A stretch of DNA of 64,000 nucleotides from Cystobacter fuscus (GCF_002305875.1 NZ_CP022098.1:9300001-9364000), one strand, 5' to 3'. Shown: positions 34,232 through 42,759, counted from the stretch's first letter. The notes: a model not told the origin generated them from the letters alone. Program-made: numbers and translations.

Positions 34232-35506
34232 ATGCTGCGCCGACTCGATGTCTCCCGTCCCGACCACCACCCGGCCTACGTGGTCTGGGAGCTGACGCTG
34301 CGCTGTGATCAGCCCTGCACCCATTGTGGCTCGCGCGCGGGCACGCAGCGACCCGACGAGCTGTCCACCGAGGAAGCCCTGGACGTGGTGCGTCAACTGC
34401 GCGAGATGCGCGCGCGCGAGGTGGTCCTCATCGGCGGCGAGGCCTATCTGCACCCGGGCTTCCTCGACATCATCCGCGCCTTGAAGGAGGCGGGCATCCG
34501 TCCTGGGCTGACCACGGGCGGGCGCGGCATGACCGAGGCCCTGGCGCGGCAGGTGGCCGAGGCGGGCCTGTACGCGGCCTCGGTGAGCATCGATGGACTG
34601 GAGCCCACGCATGACCTGATGCGGGCCGCCCCGGGCAGCTTCGCCTCGGCCACGGCGGCGCTCGGCTTCCTGAGCGCCGCGGGCGTGCGCGTGGCGGTCA
34701 ACACCAACTTCAACCGGCTCAACCAGGCGGACCTGGAGCCGCTCTACGAGCACCTCAAGGGCCTGGGCCCTCGCGCCTGGCAGCTTCAAATCACCGCGCC
34801 GCTCGGACGCGCGGCCGATCGCCCCGCCCTGCTCCTGCAACCGTGGGACTTGCTCGAGCTGCTGCCGCGCATCGCGGCGCTGAAGCAGCGCGCCTTCGCC
34901 GACGGCATCACCCTCATGCCCGGCAACAACCTGGGCTACTTCGGGCCCGAGGAAGGAGTCCTGCGCTCGCCGGGCCCCGACGCCTCGGACCACTGGCGCG
35001 GCTGCATGGCGGGCCGGTACGTGATGGGCATCGAGTCCAACGGGGCCGTGAAGGGCTGTCCCTCCCTGCAGACGGCGCACTACGTGGGCGGCAACCTGCG
35101 CGAGCGGCCCCTGCGCGACCTCTGGGACAACGCGACTCCGCTCGCCTTCACGCGCACGCGCACCGTGGAGGACCTCTGGGGCTTCTGCCGCACCTGCCCC
35201 TTCGCCTCCACGTGCATGGCGGGATGCAGCTTCACCGCGCACGCCCTCTTCGGCAGACCGGGCAACAACCCCTACTGCCACTACCGGGCCCGGACCCTCG
35301 CGAAGCAGGGCGTGCGCGAGCGGCTCGTCCCCCAGGCGCCCGCCCCGGGCCGGCCCTTCGACCATGGGCTGTTCGATCTCGTCGTCGAGCCCCTGGATGC
35401 GCCGGATCCCCGTCCGCCCACCCCACGCATGTTGGTGAAGCGCTTGAAATGGCCCGAGGCCCGGACCCCCCAGGCGGGGGGCGCTCGAACGGACCCCACC
35501 GGGTGA
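34232..35506 (+). CDS. Radical SAM/SPASM domain enzyme (peptide maturase-like)
   Basis: Protein of 424 residues. The radical SAM cluster is C25, C29, C32 (CDQPCTHC), followed by GGEAYLHPGF. The C-terminal SPASM region carries several more cysteines (HWRGCMAGRY, VKGCPSLQTAHY, CRTCPFASTCMAGCSF, NPYCHYRAR) for auxiliary 4Fe-4S clusters. Such enzymes typically modify peptides (sactionine or C-C crosslinks, epimerisation) or protein cysteines. The start at ATG 34232 has AGGGG six bases upstream; ATG 34226 is possible. The divergent small Cys/Asp/Gly-rich membrane protein is the only nearby candidate substrate. The exact subfamily cannot be fixed without a search. Confidence 0.88.
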   Translation: MLRRLDVSRPDHHPAYVVWELTLRCDQPCTHCGSRAGTQRPDELSTEEALDVVRQLREMRAREVVLIGGEAYLHPGFLDIIRALKEAGIRPGLTTGGRGMTEALARQVAEAGLYAASVSIDGLEPTHDLMRAAPGSFASATAALGFLSAAGVRVAVNTNFNRLNQADLEPLYEHLKGLGPRAWQLQITAPLGRAADRPALLLQPWDLLELLPRIAALKQRAFADGITLMPGNNLGYFGPEEGVLRSPGPDASDHWRGCMAGRYVMGIESNGAVKGCPSLQTAHYVGGNLRERPLRDLWDNATPLAFTRTRTVEDLWGFCRTCPFASTCMAGCSFTAHALFGRPGNNPYCHYRARTLAKQGVRERLVPQAPAPGRPFDHGLFDLVVEPLDAPDPRPPTPRMLVKRLKWPEARTPQAGGARTDPTG

Positions 35507-35510
35507 ACGC

Positions 35511-36056
35511 TCAGGCCCAGGGCTCGCTCGATTCGAACAGCCGGGCGTCGGTGTCCTCCTCGTACGGCATGCCCCTGGGCATGTGGAGGACCTCCATCTG
35601 CATGCCCCACGGCGTCAGGAAGTAGACCCAGCGGTCCCCGGCGATGGGCCCCTCGGTGATGGTCTGTGGCTCGTCGAGGACCTTCACGCCGGGCACCGAC
35701 CGGAGGTAGTCCACCGCGGCATCCACGTCGTCGACGCCGATCGCCAGGTGGTGGCCCCCCCAGTCGCTGTTGCGCGGCAGCTCCCGCCGCTGGTCCGGCG
35801 ACGTGTACTCGAACAGCTCCAGGTTGCTCACGGGCCCGAAGCGGAGCATGGCGATGTGGGTCGAGGCCCGCGGGTGCACGTTGAGGTGGCGTGTCATCCA
35901 GTCGCCCGTCTGATCCTCGACGGGGCCAATCCGATACAGCAGCTCGGCCCCGAGGACCTTGACGAAGAAGTCGACCGCCTGGTCGAGGTTGGGAACGGTA
36001 TAGGCGAGGTGATGGACGCTGCGCGCGCCAGGAATACCCTTGTTGGTACGGCTCAT
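35511..36056 (-). CDS. VOC family protein, ValD/CetB-like cyclitol epimerase candidate
   Basis: Vicinal-oxygen-chelate protein of 181 residues built from two glyoxalase-like halves. Likely metal ligands are His16 (SVHHLAYTV), Glu83 (NLELFEY), His102/103 (WGGHHLAIGVDD) and Glu155 (TPWGMQMEVLH). The pattern DWMTRHLNVHPRAS, LRFGP, PRNSD and GPIAGDRWVYFLTPWGMQME resembles, from memory, ValD and CetB, which epimerise 2-epi-5-epi-valiolone. A generic lactoylglutathione lyase is less likely. It is the last gene of the eight-gene cyclitol operon, 22 bases after the SDR stop. The pairing with a sugar phosphate cyclase supports the epimerase reading. Confidence 0.83.
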   Translation of the reverse strand: MSRTNKGIPGARSVHHLAYTVPNLDQAVDFFVKVLGAELLYRIGPVEDQTGDWMTRHLNVHPRASTHIAMLRFGPVSNLELFEYTSPDQRRELPRNSDWGGHHLAIGVDDVDAAVDYLRSVPGVKVLDEPQTITEGPIAGDRWVYFLTPWGMQMEVLHMPRGMPYEEDTDARLFESSEPWA

Positions 36057-36078
36057 GATGTATGCCTTTCAGAAGGAG

Positions 36079-36861
36079 TTACAGACGGTCCGCGTACTCT
36101 TGATTGGGGATGGCACTCATCAGCATCAGCCCGCCATCGACGGAGAGGGTGACGCCCGTGATGTAGGCGGCATCCGGTCCCGCCAGGTGGGCGATGAGCG
36201 CCGCGACCTCACGGGAGCGTCCGGGCCGGCCGATGGGAATCTCGGGTCGGGAGATCTCCGCGGCGTCCCGGCTGTCGGGAACCCCGTTCATCGGCGTGGC
36301 CGTCTCTCCCGGGCTCACCGCGTTGACGGTGATGCCGTAGCGGGCCAGCTCCAACGCCATCACCTTGGTCAACAGGCCCAGTCCCCCCTTCGAGGCGCAG
36401 TAGGCGGAGCCCCCCATGATGGGGACCAGCTCGTGGACGGAGGTCACGTTCACGATGCGCCCTCCCCTCCCCTGGGACACCATGTGGCGAGCCGCCACCT
36501 GGGCACACAGGAAGGGACCCGTGGTGTTGATGGTGAGGATGCGCTGCCAGTCCTCCGCCGTCTCCTCCAGGAACGAGGCACGGCGGTTGACTCCAGCGTT
36601 GTTGACGAAGACATCCACGCCCCCGAGCACACGGATCGCCTGCTCCACCGCGCCCGCCGCGTCCGCCGGGTTCGTCAAATCCATACGGAAGGGCAGCGCC
36701 CGCACGCCATGGGCCTCCACCTCCGCGGCGACCCGCCGGGCGCCCTCCGCGTTCGAGTTGTAGCCAATCCCCACGTCGAAGCCCTTCTCGGCCAGGGCGA
36801 TGGCCGTGGCCTTGCCGATGCCCGAGCTGGCACCGGTCACGATGGCGAAACGCTCGATCAT
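36079..36861 (-). CDS. SDR family oxidoreductase of the cyclitol operon
   Basis: Classical short-chain dehydrogenase of 260 residues. Cofactor loop TGASSGIG lies at 9-16, NNAG at 87-90, and the catalytic Ser141, Tyr154 and Lys158 are intact (SVHELV; AYCASK). C-terminal ITGVTLSVDGGLML is typical of FabG-like members. ATG 36861 overlaps the upstream stop (ATGA) and has GGAGGAAG upstream. A likely role is oxidation or reduction of a hydroxyl or keto group on the cyclitol; this is inferred from the neighbours. The preference for NADP(H) cannot be read safely. Confidence 0.92.
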   Translation of the reverse strand: MIERFAIVTGASSGIGKATAIALAEKGFDVGIGYNSNAEGARRVAAEVEAHGVRALPFRMDLTNPADAAGAVEQAIRVLGGVDVFVNNAGVNRRASFLEETAEDWQRILTINTTGPFLCAQVAARHMVSQGRGGRIVNVTSVHELVPIMGGSAYCASKGGLGLLTKVMALELARYGITVNAVSPGETATPMNGVPDSRDAAEISRPEIPIGRPGRSREVAALIAHLAGPDAAYITGVTLSVDGGLMLMSAIPNQEYADRL

Positions 36862-37637
36862 GTCTCTTCCTCCAGCAGTTCGTAGCCCGCCTGGGCGAGG
36901 CTGCCCGCGCCCAGGTAGCCGTAGACCGTCCGCGTGGTGACGCCGGGATCCGTCTGGAAGCCGTGCCATTCACCGGCCGGGATGTAGGCCAGATCGCCCG
37001 GGTTCAACCGCACCGGGCCGTCCTTCGTGAGGTGCTCTCCACCCCCTTGCAGCACCAGGAAGAACTCGTCGGCATGCGGGTGCCGATGAAGCTGGTGACT
37101 GCCTCCCGGGGTGAACGTCGAGGTGGCCACGACCACCGAGCGGGTGCCCACCGTCTGCGTGGTCGCCAGCCAGTGCACCCCCATGTCGATGAAGCCACCG
37201 GCCTCGCCCAGGGGACTGTGGCTCTCCTGATCCGCCGTCCGGGAGATGCGGCAACCGCATCCGGATCCACCGTGCACCGCGTGCGGCTCCGCGTCCCGAG
37301 GGTCGTTGCTTCCCCCGTACACCACCAGGAGCACCGTGTTCCCATCGCGTCCGGCCTCGAAGGCACGCGGCGTCCCCGGTGGGTTGAACACGCCCTCGCC
37401 CGCCTTCAGCGGCCAGCTCGTCCCGTCTCCGAGCCAGTCCCCCTTGCCCGAGAGCAGGAAGGTGACCGACTCGGCTCCGGGCAGGCCGTGCACCGGCAAC
37501 CCGGAGCCCCCGGACAGCTCCTGGATCATCAACATCCCGAGCGCCTCCGGAATGAGCTCCCGGTTGACCAGCCACTGCACTCCGCCCGAGCGCTGTCGCG
37601 AGGACCCGTTCCAGGCCTCGAGGGTCCGCCGGATCAT
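36858..37637 (-). CDS. Bicupin protein of the cyclitol operon
   Basis: Protein of 259 residues with two cupin barrels. The C-terminal barrel has a full metal site: GGSHQLHRHPHADEFFLVLQ (His, His and Glu ligands) and GDLAYIPAGEWHGF (fourth His). The N-terminal barrel (GSGLPVHGLPGAESVTFLLS, GEGVFNPPGTPRAFE) retains only part of the ligand set. A linker carries CGCRISR. Cupins of this kind are isomerases, dioxygenases or dehydratases; the reaction cannot be assigned. It overlaps both neighbours by ATGA, so it is firmly part of the operon. Confidence 0.82.
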   Translation of the reverse strand: MIRRTLEAWNGSSRQRSGGVQWLVNRELIPEALGMLMIQELSGGSGLPVHGLPGAESVTFLLSGKGDWLGDGTSWPLKAGEGVFNPPGTPRAFEAGRDGNTVLLVVYGGSNDPRDAEPHAVHGGSGCGCRISRTADQESHSPLGEAGGFIDMGVHWLATTQTVGTRSVVVATSTFTPGGSHQLHRHPHADEFFLVLQGGGEHLTKDGPVRLNPGDLAYIPAGEWHGFQTDPGVTTRTVYGYLGAGSLAQAGYELLEEET

Positions 37638-38698
37638 GACGCCCTCCGGCTGTCGTTGAAGCGCAACAGCACCTTGGGCGGACCCGAGCGGCCGCGCTCG
37701 AGCAGCTCGAAGGCGTGTCCGGCCTGCTCCGGGGGAAGCACCCCGGCGACCATCGGCCTGGCGTCCAGGACTCCGTCGACGAAGAGCTGGATCGTCCGGT
37801 CGTAGTAGTCCAGGCCGTGCCGGATGCCGAGCAGATCGACCCCGCGCAGGACGAGTTCCCCGGGCACGAACCCGGCCACCGGCTCGTTCGCCACGCCGAC
37901 CACCGCCACCCGGCCACCGGTCCCCGCGAGCTGGACACTCCTCAGGAAGGCGCGCGGAGAGCCGGAGGCCTCGATGACGAGCGAGTAGGCCCCATCCCGC
38001 GCCTCGTCGGGCCGCAGCGTGCGCCGGGCCCCGCAGGCCCTGGCCAGCTTCAGCCCCGCCTCGTCGATGCCAATCGCATCCACGCTCCGGGCCATCCGCG
38101 CGGCCAGTTGCACGGCGAGCAGCCCCATCGTCCCCGTCCCCACCACCGCGACCTCATCTTCCAGCCCGCAGCGAACCTTGTCGAAGCCCCCCACCACGGT
38201 GACCGCCGGCTCGATGAACGCGGCGCTCAGGTCATCCAGGGCCTCCGGCAACACGGTGAGCGAGCGCATGGGCATGCGGATGTACTCGGCCGCGGCGCCC
38301 TGCAGCCCGTAGAGGCCCACCTCCACCAGCCGCTCGCAGTGGGGCCGCTGGCCGCGCTGGCACATCCGGCACAGCCCGCAGGGCACCATGGTCTGGCCCA
38401 CCACCCGGTCGCCCACTGAAATCCCCTCCACGTCCTCGCCCACGGCGACCACCTGGCCGCACCACTCGTGGCCGAACACCAGCGGAAGCCGGGCCCGGCC
38501 ATCCTTGAGGTACGAGGCGGTGCCGTGCAGCAGCTCCAGATCGGTGCCGCACAGCCCCACATACGAGGGACGGATGAGCACCTCTTCCGGCCGGGGCTCC
38601 GGGATGGGAATCCGCGTGAGCTCGACACGCCCCGGCGCAGTGATGGCCACCGCGTTCATCAGGCCGCCAGGCCAGGTTCTCGGTTGAATCGCACTCAT
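37634..38698 (-). CDS. Zinc-dependent alcohol dehydrogenase (MDR family)
   Basis: Medium-chain dehydrogenase of 354 residues. Catalytic zinc ligands are in GLCGTDLE (Cys) and FGHEWCGQ (His-Glu). The structural zinc cysteines are in PCGLCRMCQRGQRPHCE (four Cys). The Rossmann loop is VVGTGTMGLLAVQ. Relatives oxidise sorbitol, threonine or inositol-like alcohols, so a cyclitol hydroxyl is a sensible substrate here. The start at ATG 38698 overlaps the small-cupin stop; an internal ATG lies 14 codons later. This gene has all catalytic residues, so it is a real enzyme of the pathway. Confidence 0.94.
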   Translation of the reverse strand: MSAIQPRTWPGGLMNAVAITAPGRVELTRIPIPEPRPEEVLIRPSYVGLCGTDLELLHGTASYLKDGRARLPLVFGHEWCGQVVAVGEDVEGISVGDRVVGQTMVPCGLCRMCQRGQRPHCERLVEVGLYGLQGAAAEYIRMPMRSLTVLPEALDDLSAAFIEPAVTVVGGFDKVRCGLEDEVAVVGTGTMGLLAVQLAARMARSVDAIGIDEAGLKLARACGARRTLRPDEARDGAYSLVIEASGSPRAFLRSVQLAGTGGRVAVVGVANEPVAGFVPGELVLRGVDLLGIRHGLDYYDRTIQLFVDGVLDARPMVAGVLPPEQAGHAFELLERGRSGPPKVLLRFNDSRRAS

Positions 38699-39078
38699 GC
38701 CACGGGTCTCCTCATGGGTAGGGATTGAGTGATGGCGTGGGGCATCACGGCGAGCCAGAGCAGCTCCAATCCGTCGCGCCCACTGGTGATGCGGGCATCC
38801 GTCCCGGCGGGCAGGAGCACCAGGTCTCCCGCCCCGAGCGGACGCTCCGCGGGATCCGAGTCCGAAGCCAGGAGACTCCCCGTGCCAGCAATGACGAACC
38901 AGGCGCTCTCGGTGCCCTCACTGCCTCGGAGCGCGAACTCGGTGCCCGGAGCCAGGCGCACGTAATCCAAGGCCTCGCACTCCGAATGCAACATCCCGCG
39001 CCGGGCCAGACAGCGCCAATGGATCTCCTCGCCCCGCTCGCGCGTGCGAGAAGTCTTCTCGATGGTGGAGAGGATCAT
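38695..39078 (-). CDS. Single-domain cupin lacking metal-binding histidines
   Basis: Protein of 127 residues with cupin-like strands (GTESAWFVIAGTGSLLA; LGAGDLVLLPAGTDARITSG). The metal ligands are missing: the region that should hold HxH reads APGTEFALRGSEGTES. The N terminus EIHWRCLARRGM matches the opening of the first barrel in the neighbouring bicupin (SQWKCLARRAG), and DGLELLWLAVMP resembles its C-terminal end (NGLEYFQAILEVP). It is therefore a paralogue that has lost the metal site, and is likely a structural partner or binding protein. It overlaps both neighbours by ATGA. Confidence 0.78.
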   Translation of the reverse strand: MILSTIEKTSRTRERGEEIHWRCLARRGMLHSECEALDYVRLAPGTEFALRGSEGTESAWFVIAGTGSLLASDSDPAERPLGAGDLVLLPAGTDARITSGRDGLELLWLAVMPHAITQSLPMRRPVA

Positions 39079-39815
39079 CGCGCTCCACCTCCCGGCACCT
39101 CGAGGATCGCCTGGAAGTACTCCAGCCCGTTCGATCCGGCGGTGACGGTCATCCCGGTGCCCAGGGGCAGCGTGACGGAGACGCCATACTTCAAGGGGAC
39201 GGTCGCCTCTCCCGAAGCGCTCTCTCCGGAGCCCCGGAGCGTGAACAGGGTGTGCTCCACGCCCTCCGCTGACAGCTCCTCCCGCTGCCCGGGCTCCAGC
39301 TTCACCAGACGGATGCGGCGCAGCGGTCCGGTGAAAACGGAACGTGGATCCACTTCAGGGGTCTGTCTCAAGTTGAGAACCACGGCGTTCGTCACGTCAC
39401 TTCCTCCAGAAGGGGTTGGGGGGGTGTGGGCCGAGCCGCGCAACACCGCCGCGGTGGCCGGGCTCAACAGCTCGACCACGAGCCAGCCCAGGCCCTCGTC
39501 TCCGACGTTGCGCAGGCCATGCTTCGTCCCGAGGCCCGTCAGGATGAGGTTGCCCGGGCCCACCGGGTACGGCTTGCCATCGAGCGTCATCTCTCCGCGG
39601 CCCGAGAGGATGAAGTAGAGCTCCTCGGTGCGCGTGTGCACGTGCTCCCCGCTGATTCCACCCGGGGGGATCCACGCCCACTCGATCGCCTCCCACGCGC
39701 CGAACAACCCGGCCCGCCGCGCCAGACACTTCCACTGGGAGAGCCCCGTGGTGCCGTGCACGCCGTACACCACCGAGGGCTCCTCCAGATCTCCGACGAT
39801 CAGCCCCTCACGCAT
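39075..39815 (-). CDS. Bicupin protein adjacent to the sugar phosphate cyclase
   Basis: Protein of 246 residues. The first barrel is canonical: GISGEHVHTRTEELYFILSG supplies two His and Glu, with TGLGTKHGLRN giving the last His. The second barrel (RLVKLEPGQREELSAEGVEH, VTLPLGTGMTVTAGSNGLEY) has no clear metal ligands and resembles the metal-free single cupin encoded next. ATG 39815 lies inside the end of the cyclase gene (8-base overlap) with GGAGG upstream. Possible roles are isomerisation or oxidation of a cyclitol intermediate; context only. Confidence 0.8.
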   Translation of the reverse strand: MREGLIVGDLEEPSVVYGVHGTTGLSQWKCLARRAGLFGAWEAIEWAWIPPGGISGEHVHTRTEELYFILSGRGEMTLDGKPYPVGPGNLILTGLGTKHGLRNVGDEGLGWLVVELLSPATAAVLRGSAHTPPTPSGGSDVTNAVVLNLRQTPEVDPRSVFTGPLRRIRLVKLEPGQREELSAEGVEHTLFTLRGSGESASGEATVPLKYGVSVTLPLGTGMTVTAGSNGLEYFQAILEVPGGGAR

Positions 39816-40992
39816 GAGCGGCCTCCACCAGTGACTCGGGGCCAGCATCCAGCTCGCGCAGGGTGGCGAGCGCCGCGCGCAGCTCGGACGGCTGCACGTC
39901 ATTGACGAAGCACGCCGAGCCGATGCCCATGGCCAGCGGCAGCCGCTGGAGCCCGTCACGGTGACGGACCGTGTCGGCCAGGGCCTCCTCCAGCACCGCC
40001 GGCTCGCAGAGCCGGTGATACACGGGCAGCTCCAGCTTGCGCATGAGCGCGAAGATGCGGTCACGCTCCTCCACGGAGATCAGCCCGCGCCGCACGGAGA
40101 GGAGCGTGGTCAGCGCCATGTCGATGTTCACAGCCTCGCCGTGCAGCAGCTCCGGCAGGGCCAGCATCTCGACCGTGGGGCTGAACGTATGGCCGTAGTC
40201 GACCACCCGCTCCAGCTTGTGCTCCCACAGGTTGAACTCCAGCTCCTCGATCATCCCCGTGATGGCCCGCTCGATGACCCGCGCCGCGGCCTGGTCGCTC
40301 TCGGGCGTCATCCCCTGCAACCGCTCGTCGATGAGCGTGGTGCCGTGGCGCTCGAGCAGCTCGAACAGGGTGCGATCCTTGATCAGGGCGATCTTGAGGA
40401 TCTCCGCGAGGCCGTTGACGATGTGCCGGGTGTCCAGCGTGCGCAGGAAGGAGCGATCCAGCAGCGTGTCCTTCGCGGGGAAGTACGTCCCGAGCCGGTT
40501 CTTGTGCGCGGCATGGTTGACCCCCGTCTTCGCACCTACCCCGGCATCCACGAGGCCAATGAGCGTGGTGGGCACGCGCACGTACGGCGTGCTGCGGCGG
40601 TAGAGACTCGCGGCGAGCCCGACGATGTCCATGAGCACCCCGCCGCCGATGGCGATGATGGGCTCGTGGCGACGCGCGATGCCGAACGCATTGATGGCCT
40701 CCACCACGGTGAAGACGGCATCCATCGTCTTGAGCGTCTCGGAGATGGGCAGCGCGAGGAGCTGGTACTTCACCCCATGGTGCTGGAGGTAGTGGCGGAG
40801 TTGCACGCCATAGAGGCGGTCCACGGTGGCATCGATCACGATGAGTCTGCGGATGGTGTCGGACCGCCGGGTCGCGCCCGCCTCCAGCAGCGCCCGGTTG
40901 TCCGGGTCGAGCAGGCCGTCCACCATCCGCACCTGATAGTGGACAGGCAGGGCCGTGCTGACGATCCAGTTGCGTGACATGTCTCGATTCAA
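39808..40992 (-). CDS. Sugar phosphate cyclase, 2-epi-5-epi-valiolone synthase type
   Basis: Dehydroquinate-synthase-fold enzyme of 394 residues. NAD-binding GGGVLMDIVGLAASLYRR and VPTTLIGLVDAGVGAKTGVN are present, followed by KNRLGTYFPAK, GLAEILKIALIKD and the zinc-site region DYGHTFSPTVEM with LLHGEAVNIDM. The Asn-His after KTGV and the LYRR(S/G)TPY segment fit the C7 cyclases that act on sedoheptulose 7-phosphate (EEVS/EVS group) rather than AroB. I cannot choose between 2-epi-5-epi-valiolone and 2-epi-valiolone as product. TTG 40992 has GGGAG seven bases upstream; ATG 40980 is the alternative. Confidence 0.87.
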   Translation of the reverse strand: MNRDMSRNWIVSTALPVHYQVRMVDGLLDPDNRALLEAGATRRSDTIRRLIVIDATVDRLYGVQLRHYLQHHGVKYQLLALPISETLKTMDAVFTVVEAINAFGIARRHEPIIAIGGGVLMDIVGLAASLYRRSTPYVRVPTTLIGLVDAGVGAKTGVNHAAHKNRLGTYFPAKDTLLDRSFLRTLDTRHIVNGLAEILKIALIKDRTLFELLERHGTTLIDERLQGMTPESDQAAARVIERAITGMIEELEFNLWEHKLERVVDYGHTFSPTVEMLALPELLHGEAVNIDMALTTLLSVRRGLISVEERDRIFALMRKLELPVYHRLCEPAVLEEALADTVRHRDGLQRLPLAMGIGSACFVNDVQPSELRAALATLRELDAGPESLVEAAHA

Positions 40993-41055
40993 GATCCGAC
41001 TCCCATTGCTGTTTTTTTGTTTTCCTGGTGGAGGGCGAAGGCCGCGGATGTGATG

Positions 41056-42759
41056 TCAGCCGTTGCGCGCCGAGAGGATGAAGCGAGAGGCCTGCTCGCC
41101 AATCAGGATGGAGGGGGCATTGGTGGGGCCGGAGGTGATCTCCGGCATGATCGACGCGTCCGCCACGCGCAGTCCCTCGAGGCCATGGACGTGCAACCGA
41201 GGGTCCACCACCGAGCGCTCGTCCACGCCCATGCGGCAGGTGCTGGTGGGGTGGAAGAAGCAGGTGGTCGCCTTGCGGATCCACTCCACCATCCCGGCGC
41301 GGCCGAGCGGTCCAGGCATGAGCTCTCGCTTGCGGAAGCGGTCGAAGGCGCGCGAAGCACCCAGCTCCCGGGACAGCTCGACGGCGGCCCACAGCGCCTC
41401 GACGTCCGCCTCGTGGCCCAGGTAGTTCATGTCGAGCACTGGCGGAGCGGAGGGGTCGGCGGAGGCCAGCCACATGCGGCCCCGGGAGGCGGGACGGACC
41501 AGGCCGGGGATGATGGAGTAGCCGTTGTCGGGCAGGGGGCCCAGCTCGGGGGTGACGACGGGGAACTCGTGGAGGATGGGTTGGATGTCCGGGCGGGAGA
41601 GCCCCGGCTGGGAACGCCACCACAGGGTCGCCTCGGCGCCGTTGCCCCGAGGCGGTGGCAAGGGAACGCGGCTCTCGTAATTGATGCCCGCCACCAGGAT
41701 GTGGTCCTGCAGTTCCTGGCCCACGCCCGGCAGGTCATGCACCACGGGGATGCCCAGGGCGCGGAGCTCGTCCGCCGGCCCCACCCCGGACTGCATCAGC
41801 ATCTTGGGAGAGTTGATGGCACCCGCCGACAGCACCACCTCGCGCGAGGCGCGCACCCGGCGCACCTGGCCTCCATGACGGAACTCCACGCCCGTGCACC
41901 GGCGGCCCTCGAAGATCAGCCGTGTCACCTCGGCGTGGGTGAGCACCGTCAGGTTGGGCCGGCTCATGGCCGGGAAGAGCAGGGCCCGGGCCACGTTGAA
42001 GCGCTCGCCATCGACGACGCTCAAGTCGAAGAAGCCCGCCCCCTCCATCCGCGCGCCGTTGTAGTCGCGGGTCGTCGGGAGCCCCGCCTCCTGGGCAGCC
42101 TCGATGAAGGCGCGGGCGAGCGGATGCGGATCGACCGCGCGGGAGATGCGCAGCGGGCCGCCCACGCCCCGGTACTCGTCCTCGCCACCGGAGTAGTCCT
42201 CCAGGTCCTTGAAGACACGGCGGACCGTCTCGTCATCCCAGCCGGGATTGCCCTGGGAGGCCCAGCCGTCGAAGTCCAGGCGGTGGCCCCGCACCCAGAC
42301 ACTGGCGTTGTTGCTGGCACAGCCCCCCAGCATCTTGCCGCGGGGACAGGGGACGACCCGGTTCGCGGCGTGTTTCTGGGGCACCGTCTGGTAGCGCCAG
42401 TCCAGCTCGGTGCCGAGCAGGTGCCGCCACCGCGATGGGATGAACACGTCTGGATGGGTTCCGGGGCCTCCGGCCTCGAGCACCAGCACCTGATTCGCCG
42501 GGTCCTCGGACAGCCGGGCGGCCAGCACACAGCCAGCCGAGCCCGCGCCAATGACGATGAAGTCATGGGCTTCACGAGGCTGCTCGCGCAACCGACGCTG
42601 GTTCTCACAGGCAGCCAAGGCTTCGTCGGCCAGTACCGCCGCCCGCTCATCCGTGATGCCTGCCTTCAAGGCGGCGCGAAGAAAGCCCTCCCGGTCCAGC
42701 TCGCCGCTGCGCACCCGATGAACGAGCAGCCCGAGGCCGCCCTTGCCGTCATGCTCCAT
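41056..42759 (-). CDS. GMC family oxidoreductase
   Basis: FAD-dependent glucose-methanol-choline oxidoreductase of 567 residues. The dinucleotide motif is IVIGAGSAGCVLAARLSE, with VLEAGG after strand 2, the GMC signature region at GGCASNNASVWVRGHR and the C-terminal HPTSTCRMG followed by DASIMPEITSGPTNAPSI. An N-terminal extension of about 70 residues (RVRSGELDREGFLRAALKAG) precedes the FAD domain, as seen in some bacterial members. ATG 42759 is set by GGGAG upstream; an earlier frame start at 42855 lacks one. It is the first gene of the cyclitol operon and likely oxidises an alcohol of the cyclitol. Confidence 0.92.
   Translation of the reverse strand: MEHDGKGGLGLLVHRVRSGELDREGFLRAALKAGITDERAAVLADEALAACENQRRLREQPREAHDFIVIGAGSAGCVLAARLSEDPANQVLVLEAGGPGTHPDVFIPSRWRHLLGTELDWRYQTVPQKHAANRVVPCPRGKMLGGCASNNASVWVRGHRLDFDGWASQGNPGWDDETVRRVFKDLEDYSGGEDEYRGVGGPLRISRAVDPHPLARAFIEAAQEAGLPTTRDYNGARMEGAGFFDLSVVDGERFNVARALLFPAMSRPNLTVLTHAEVTRLIFEGRRCTGVEFRHGGQVRRVRASREVVLSAGAINSPKMLMQSGVGPADELRALGIPVVHDLPGVGQELQDHILVAGINYESRVPLPPPRGNGAEATLWWRSQPGLSRPDIQPILHEFPVVTPELGPLPDNGYSIIPGLVRPASRGRMWLASADPSAPPVLDMNYLGHEADVEALWAAVELSRELGASRAFDRFRKRELMPGPLGRAGMVEWIRKATTCFFHPTSTCRMGVDERSVVDPRLHVHGLEGLRVADASIMPEITSGPTNAPSILIGEQASRFILSARNG

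Noticed and set aside
39808-40992. Cyclase as the housekeeping AroB
   Set aside because: The LYRRSTPY and KNRLGTYF segments and the neighbours (VOC epimerase type, cupins, no shikimate genes) fit C7 cyclases better.
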